Origin: Paragonimus skrjabini miyazakii
Lineage: Eukaryota > Platyhelminthes > Trematoda > Plagiorchiida > Troglotrematidae
Assembly: GCA_014338405.1 (NCBI GenBank)
Contig: JTDE01000931.1
Span: 1 to 64,000, forward strand
DNA: 64,000 nt
Direction of reading: 5' to 3'
Shown piece after piece: positions 59,131-64,000 of this stretch (position 1 is its first letter; every line of letters starts with the position of its first letter). Position numbers and translations under genes: made by a program. The notes below the pieces were generated by a model. It was not told the origin of the DNA. It was given only the letters and a program-made list of their open reading frames with translations, and made no database searches.

Positions 59131-61829
59131 CGCTCGTTTAAAGGCTGATTGATTTCAGCCTATAAGCGAAAAGAAGCTCAACGGTTAAGCAAAGATAATA
59201 ACAATTTTCAATTAACACGGCAGAATAATAATTATACACTTAATGAATGTGGGTATATGCACCATTGCTTCCTGAAATTAAGAAAAAACGATCAGAATGC
59301 TGACAAACTGAAATCCACTGCAGTATGGCAAAAAACACAAATGGAGTCCCGATAGAAAAAAGGACAGAAAACAATTAGAATCGTATACCAGTTTCGGTAT
59401 TCAAGTCGGCAGGCTATCCTCATGAATCATGTAAGTTACCATTGATAAATGAAGGCATAAAATCGGTCACCATAAGGGCTACATTAGCTTATGTAGCAGG
59501 CTTGGTTTAGCTATCAACTATTACATAAGAAGAATGTCCCTTTCACTTCCAATTTCGTCACCGTTATCCCAAGTTCTATGGGTTCAGAAGATTAGAGCTT
59601 CAAAACAATGTGATCTTCCCATGTTTTTGAATGATCGCACAAAACCCCTATAAAGGTATCCCCTTTTTTAAACAGTAGGTAGCAGATAGTGAGCACAGTG
59701 GAAAATACTAATTCGAAGGTTAGAAAACTAATTTGCAAAACGATCTGGCGTGTTTTATGGTGCTGTTTTATCTTTCATGATTTAAACTAAAGATCTGCAT
59801 GCGATACTCAACTTTGTATGTCGCATAAGCTGGAGTAAAACATTTACATGTTTTCGTAACATTAATTTTTATTTTAAACAGGTACGAGATCTTGTTAACT
59901 TTCTTAATCAGTATCTGGAATTAATCAGTGGTGATTTGTATTAGTAAAGCTCGGACCACAGACACCATACACATAGTTGTTTGGTGACTTGGATAGACGG
60001 ATAATCTTGGTCAAGTAATATTTCCATCAACAAAGTTACCAACATTTCACCACAATTTGCAACAATTTCTAGTTTAGTAGCTACGGAGGCAGTTTATCTA
60101 AGTACCCTTGCAAGAGATCGTCTGTCAAATAGCCAGTGTTTAAAAAAGCAGTAAACATTTAGGAAGGATAGTTTTCTCTGTTATCAGGCCGATGAACTAC
60201 ATCAAAAATATCAGGTTTCCCTGGACGGATACCTATGAATCATTGTCAAATCATCTCCCGCATCCTGTGTTTATTTCCAAGTGAAACGTTTGCTCATTGG
60301 GGCTTCTTTCACCCAGAAGTCAGAGTTGGGTTATGTAATATACTTAAAGTTCTGGTGTCAGAAACTGACATTCAACAAAATTGGGGGATTTTCTGAAGTC
60401 CTTTCAGTTTTCATGAAAACTGAAAACCTAAAACAGCCAGACATGACCTTTAAATCATCACGTCTTGTAGGAAAACAAGTGGAAGCCCAGGTGACATAAT
60501 ATACACTTGTTCCGCAGAAATCTGTCCAATAACTTGAACATTTTTGAAGTAACACCTACCTGTCGAAATGTATCTATCCACGTTTTATAACCTACACTGT
60601 GGATATGAATAACTGTTACCATAATGTGATCATAAAATCGTGCAGTTATGAAAGTTTGTTGGAAAGTCGGGTAATTGAACTGTAAAAATTAGGCTGGGTC
60701 GTGAAACGACAAGACAACTCTCAAGTAGACATTTCATAGTAAGTACAACTGATTCGTTCGGATAATTGCTGATCAGTATTTCCGAAGAAGCACCAATATC
60801 CGAAACATAAACAGGCATTATATTTTAACATTTGCGGTTTATCGTGATTCTTAGTAGATCTACAGGTATGCTTAGGCTTGAGTTAACTTCATTTTCTGCT
60901 TGACCTTGGTCTGGCACTCATGAAGTGGAAAATGGGCCTATAATGTCAGTTACTTCAGGTGCAACTCAGGTACTGTTTCAGATGTGAACTTTCTGAGTCA
61001 AAATCCCTACTACTAAAAGTGCGCTTTTGCATCCAAGACGTCTAAGCGGAGTAGTTGTAACCGCTGACCATACCAAATCACTCATATCGTCACCATTTTT
61101 CAAGTTTCTTGTCTTCAGCTCACTAGTGTAGTCCATTTGAGGTGTTCTGACTAATCGATGACATCTACTATTCCTACCTATTTTCAGAGACAAGTCGGGC
61201 GATTAGGGGATCGAGCTTTTTTTAAATAAAAACGTGAATCATTTTGTCAAACGATGCGCTTACTTGGATCAGGGTTGTAAAAATACAATGCCTCGGAATA
61301 ACCAAACCACGCAAACAATCTGCTTGTCCTTAAGTCCACTTTAGGTTGTCAGGAATGATAAAGAGTCCGTTGGCGCAGTCCGATCAGCTCAGTCAACTTA
61401 ACACGTTAGAAACACCACTCAGCAATACGATCCTTGCTGCCGCCGTTTCGGTATAAGAAAAGGCGATTTTTCTTCCCAACTAAAATTATCGGACTTAAGT
61501 TAAAAAAACTGGTTGTTATGTAAGAGCACCATCCTGCACTCATTCAGTTTTCAGACCCTTTGATTGCAACAATTGCTTATGTTGTCAGTAAACTCGTGAG
61601 AGATTTTCCGAAAAGAAGGCTCACCCCATTTATACCGATTTAACTTAAGCATCGGAACTGACATCGAAATTGTTTCATGAACAACATGATGTCATCAACA
61701 AAGAAAACATTTTTGAAGGTCGTTATACTGGCCAGCGGTCATCCATAAAAATCTATAGAAATCCACTGCAAGCCGCAGGTGATCAAAATTCACATGAAGC
61801 TTGCTTTCTTGAAGTAAATTTGATTAAAC
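59131..61829. other. No gene seen; one perfect 24-bp palindrome
   Basis: TTTCAGTTTTCATGAAAACTGAAA minus its outer bases forms a perfect palindrome at 60402-60425. A minus-strand candidate exon near 61080-61180 ends at a GTATGG donor (MDYTSELKTRNLKNGDD) but has no match. No transposon motif was seen. Confidence 0.35.
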
Positions 61830-62455
61830 TTAACTTTTAAAGGTGATCACATAGCAACCAACGTAGAAATAAGTTACAGTCAGCTTTTAATCGTGCCTAC
61901 TCAGCTGCTAAATTGCGACTGTTTTTCTTCACTCGCAACATCGTTTTCTATGGTTCCGATCGTGATCCAACGGACTAATCTGCGTCTCACCTACTTTACC
62001 ATTGCACCTGCAGTTGAGATAACAAGTATATTGGGAGAACGGACCAGAGTTTACAACAGTGAACAGTGGAACACATCCCTAATTCGTTGCTGTCTACAAC
62101 AACCCACCACATATTAGCAATGTAGCTATTAAACCGGAACCCGGTGTCTTCGACTGTTAAACACATTTTAGATACAGGTCATTTGGTTGATCCATTAACA
62201 TTGTTTACTGTGTTTTTACGCAATCGGAACCCAAAGTTTTCGGCATCCATGGGAGTCATGCTAATCAGGTGGAATCGACCACTTCTTTGCGTGCAAAAGG
62301 TGACGATGCAATCAGTATTATTACCGTGAGATTTACTTTGGTTTGTTAGTGTACATCAAGTTTAATTACCGTTCTTGTTGTCATTCCCCATTTTATACAC
62401 AATCAATGGCTTCATGTGTGCGACCGACGAGAATAAACGAAATGTCAACACATAG
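61830..62455 (+). mobile_element. Penelope-like element, LPFxGD to 3' UTR
   Basis: The plus strand reads TFKGDHIATNVE, then after a frameshift KLQSAFNRAYSAAKLRLFFF (61868-61930), SASHLLYHCTCS, NKYIGRTDQSLQQ and VEHIPNSLL, which are the AAxLRL, CxC, YIGRT and EHxPxxL blocks of the GIY-YIG domain, with stops. A 61-codon frame completes it: VKHILDTGHLVDPLTLFTVF, then LRNRNPKF, RPLLCVQKVTM and LLP at the stop (62329). The 3' UTR carries GAGAATAAACGAAA at 62429-62442, identical to that of the PLE at 25770. The YIGRT motif is the best preserved in this window. Confidence 0.88.
62414..62453 (+). ncRNA. Hammerhead-like core at PLE 3' end, second copy
   Basis: CCGACGAG-AAUAAA-CGAAA matches the core at 26560 except that CUGAUGA has become CCGACGA. 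AUGUGU (62414-62419) pairs perfectly with ACACAU (62448-62453) around it. The first copy pairs AUGUU with AACAU in the same place, so the outer stem is kept in both although the distances differ. A UGUC triplet follows GAAA. Confidence 0.42.
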
Positions 62456-64000
62456 CAACATTTATCCTCATGTCGTGTTGATTAATTCGATCAAGTGAAT
62501 TAACTGTTGCTAGACGCTTGACCCACTCTTGCTTTGGACGTGAGGTTATGCTATTCCGACGTTGCCAGTTGTCAAATTCCATCAAAAGCGAAGGCATGCA
62601 CATCAACGGCAATCCATCAATCGTTTAGACCGATGTTCAACTGTTAAATGATTTCAACACTTTTCAAAGAAGCTTAAATTGTAACTAAAAGTAAGACGGC
62701 AGACGTTTTCAGTTTTCTTGCGGTTACAACTGTCTTCTCCTAATACTTCTTGTTAGTCCGTGGAAAAAAATTGGTCACACGACAAAAAACATTCACACCG
62801 ACTAAGCTGAATAAGCACCGTAGTTCTGAATGTGTCAACTAGCAGTCAAGTAAGTTGCAGTGTCCTACTCCAGGAGTTGAATACAAACCAAAACTCTTAA
62901 TTTACATTTCCGACTGCATACATTTCACCTTGAACAACTGATCAAGTGAACGCCAATGGTTTAGAATTACCTATTAAATGCATGCTGAAACAAACGACTG
63001 GTAATCATTTTATCCTGTGCAATTTTGAGACATTTGGCGAGTAAACAGGTTTTATCTTCAACACCTAGTACTTTCCTATAAATTGTCTCAATGAGTGCCA
63101 GCTAACTGTGGTTTACGTTTTTGAGTGATCACAAACGTCGACAACGAACTATACTTAATACCGTAAACTCCCAGCATACAACCTGGGCAACTGTAAATGA
63201 AAACCATTTTGATTAGCATCTTTAAATTTGATTTTCATCTTTTTCAAAGTTAAAAAGGTTGCTCCAGTTTAGAAGACAAACGATCCAAATTCAAATCACA
63301 GATAACCATTTATGATAATGGTGCTTAAATGAAAGAACCGGTAAAGTCCTACAGATATTCAATGACTCATTCCCATCCAACGCCACTGCCACAGCCTTTG
63401 ACAAGCAAGCATCTCTTCGACAAAACTGACGACACCCCAAAGCACTGAACAGAACGATAAACATCGTTTAACATATGTAGCTCTACATGCAACTATACTC
63501 ATACTGGAGGTAGGTTTTCGACGAGGAATACGTCAGTTCAAGGCTGGAAGCTCAAATTACCCAGATCCGGTCAGTCAATCCTGTTCAATCTTTGACGGGC
63601 GTCCGTCGTTCAGAAATGCATTCATTGAAACGGATCATACTGTCGTTTTAAGTCCGAGGGCTCGCAGTGATTCTCGTTAGGAAGGTTTGCCCCCTACCAA
63701 CTAATAAGATAAAGAATTCCTCGAACAGATTTATGCAACAGATGATTTGCCTAAGACCTAAGCCATCCAAGAGCCTTCCATATGGAACCGGATGGAGAAT
63801 AAGGACCTGAAAATTGTATTCCTATAAATTTCATCTCAGATCCGTGATTAACTTTGGGGCTACAACTTGAATAATTCCAGTGACAAGCATGTTCCGTTTA
63901 AAACCAGATCGCATGAGCTGAAAGGCACACTTACGTAGCTGTCTCAAGTAAGCTGCGTAAGGTGCCATCAAGCATATTATTTACGTCGGGAAAGGTAAAA
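62456..64000. other. No gene seen; window edge
   Basis: No supported exon, transposon domain or repeat copy in the last 1.5 kb. Confidence 0.4.

Noticed and set aside
61366..61405. A-box-like TTGGCGCAGTCC
   Set aside because: No B box at tRNA distance and no family body follows.

Overview
This window reads as nuclear, intron-bearing invertebrate DNA, most plausibly from a parasitic flatworm (trematode or cestode). It holds no rRNA gene, CRISPR array, operon or long intact ORF. What can be recognised is a dense layer of decayed retroelements: APE-type LINEs, six fragments of Penelope-like elements (PLEs), and tRNA-headed SINEs whose bodies carry a hammerhead-ribozyme core. That last combination is known from the schistosome Sm-alpha elements, which is the main reason for the flatworm inference. 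Splice-site-bounded candidate exons and a 100-N scaffold gap agree with a draft eukaryotic assembly. Stops and frameshifts break every element, so the copies are old.

Layout. 1-5.6 kb: one LINE in two pieces, the RT-to-zinc-knuckle half on the minus strand (1108-3065) and the endonuclease-to-RT-start half on the plus strand (4085-5575). 7.1-10.8 kb: hammerhead SINEs and a PLE broken in the same head-to-head way (9481-9840 minus, 9855-10525 plus). 11.5 kb: a PLE RT piece. 15.5 kb: a CR1/Jockey-like RT scrap. 17.8 and 57.3 kb: two copies of an unnamed repeat (R2). 19, 23 and 36 kb: copies of another unnamed repeat (R1), all on the minus strand. 25.8-26.6 kb: the best PLE, with a ribozyme-like core at its 3' end. 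35.66-35.95 kb: two exons of a DRAM/TMEM150-type membrane protein gene (minus), the only host gene I recognise. 42.2 and 49.9 kb: two LINE 3' ends sharing a 3' UTR. 46.3 kb: a candidate exon crossing the gap. 49.3-52.8 kb: candidate exons of one unrecognised minus-strand gene, with a 460-bp near-perfect palindrome at 51.13-51.59 kb. 54.6-55.0 kb: a head-to-head pair of hammerhead SINEs. 55.6-56.4 kb: PLE (minus). 58.99-59.03 kb: an intact-looking hammerhead ribozyme next to a pol III B-box-like motif. 61.8-62.45 kb: PLE (plus).

Common threads. Ribozyme-like cores occur in three settings: inside SINE1, as a stand-alone Sm-alpha-like unit, and at PLE 3' ends. Several elements are in head-to-head inverted form (LINE, PLE, SINE pair, large palindrome), as expected from 5' inversion (twin priming) or template switching. 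Family assignments come from reading conserved motifs by eye. No database search was run.
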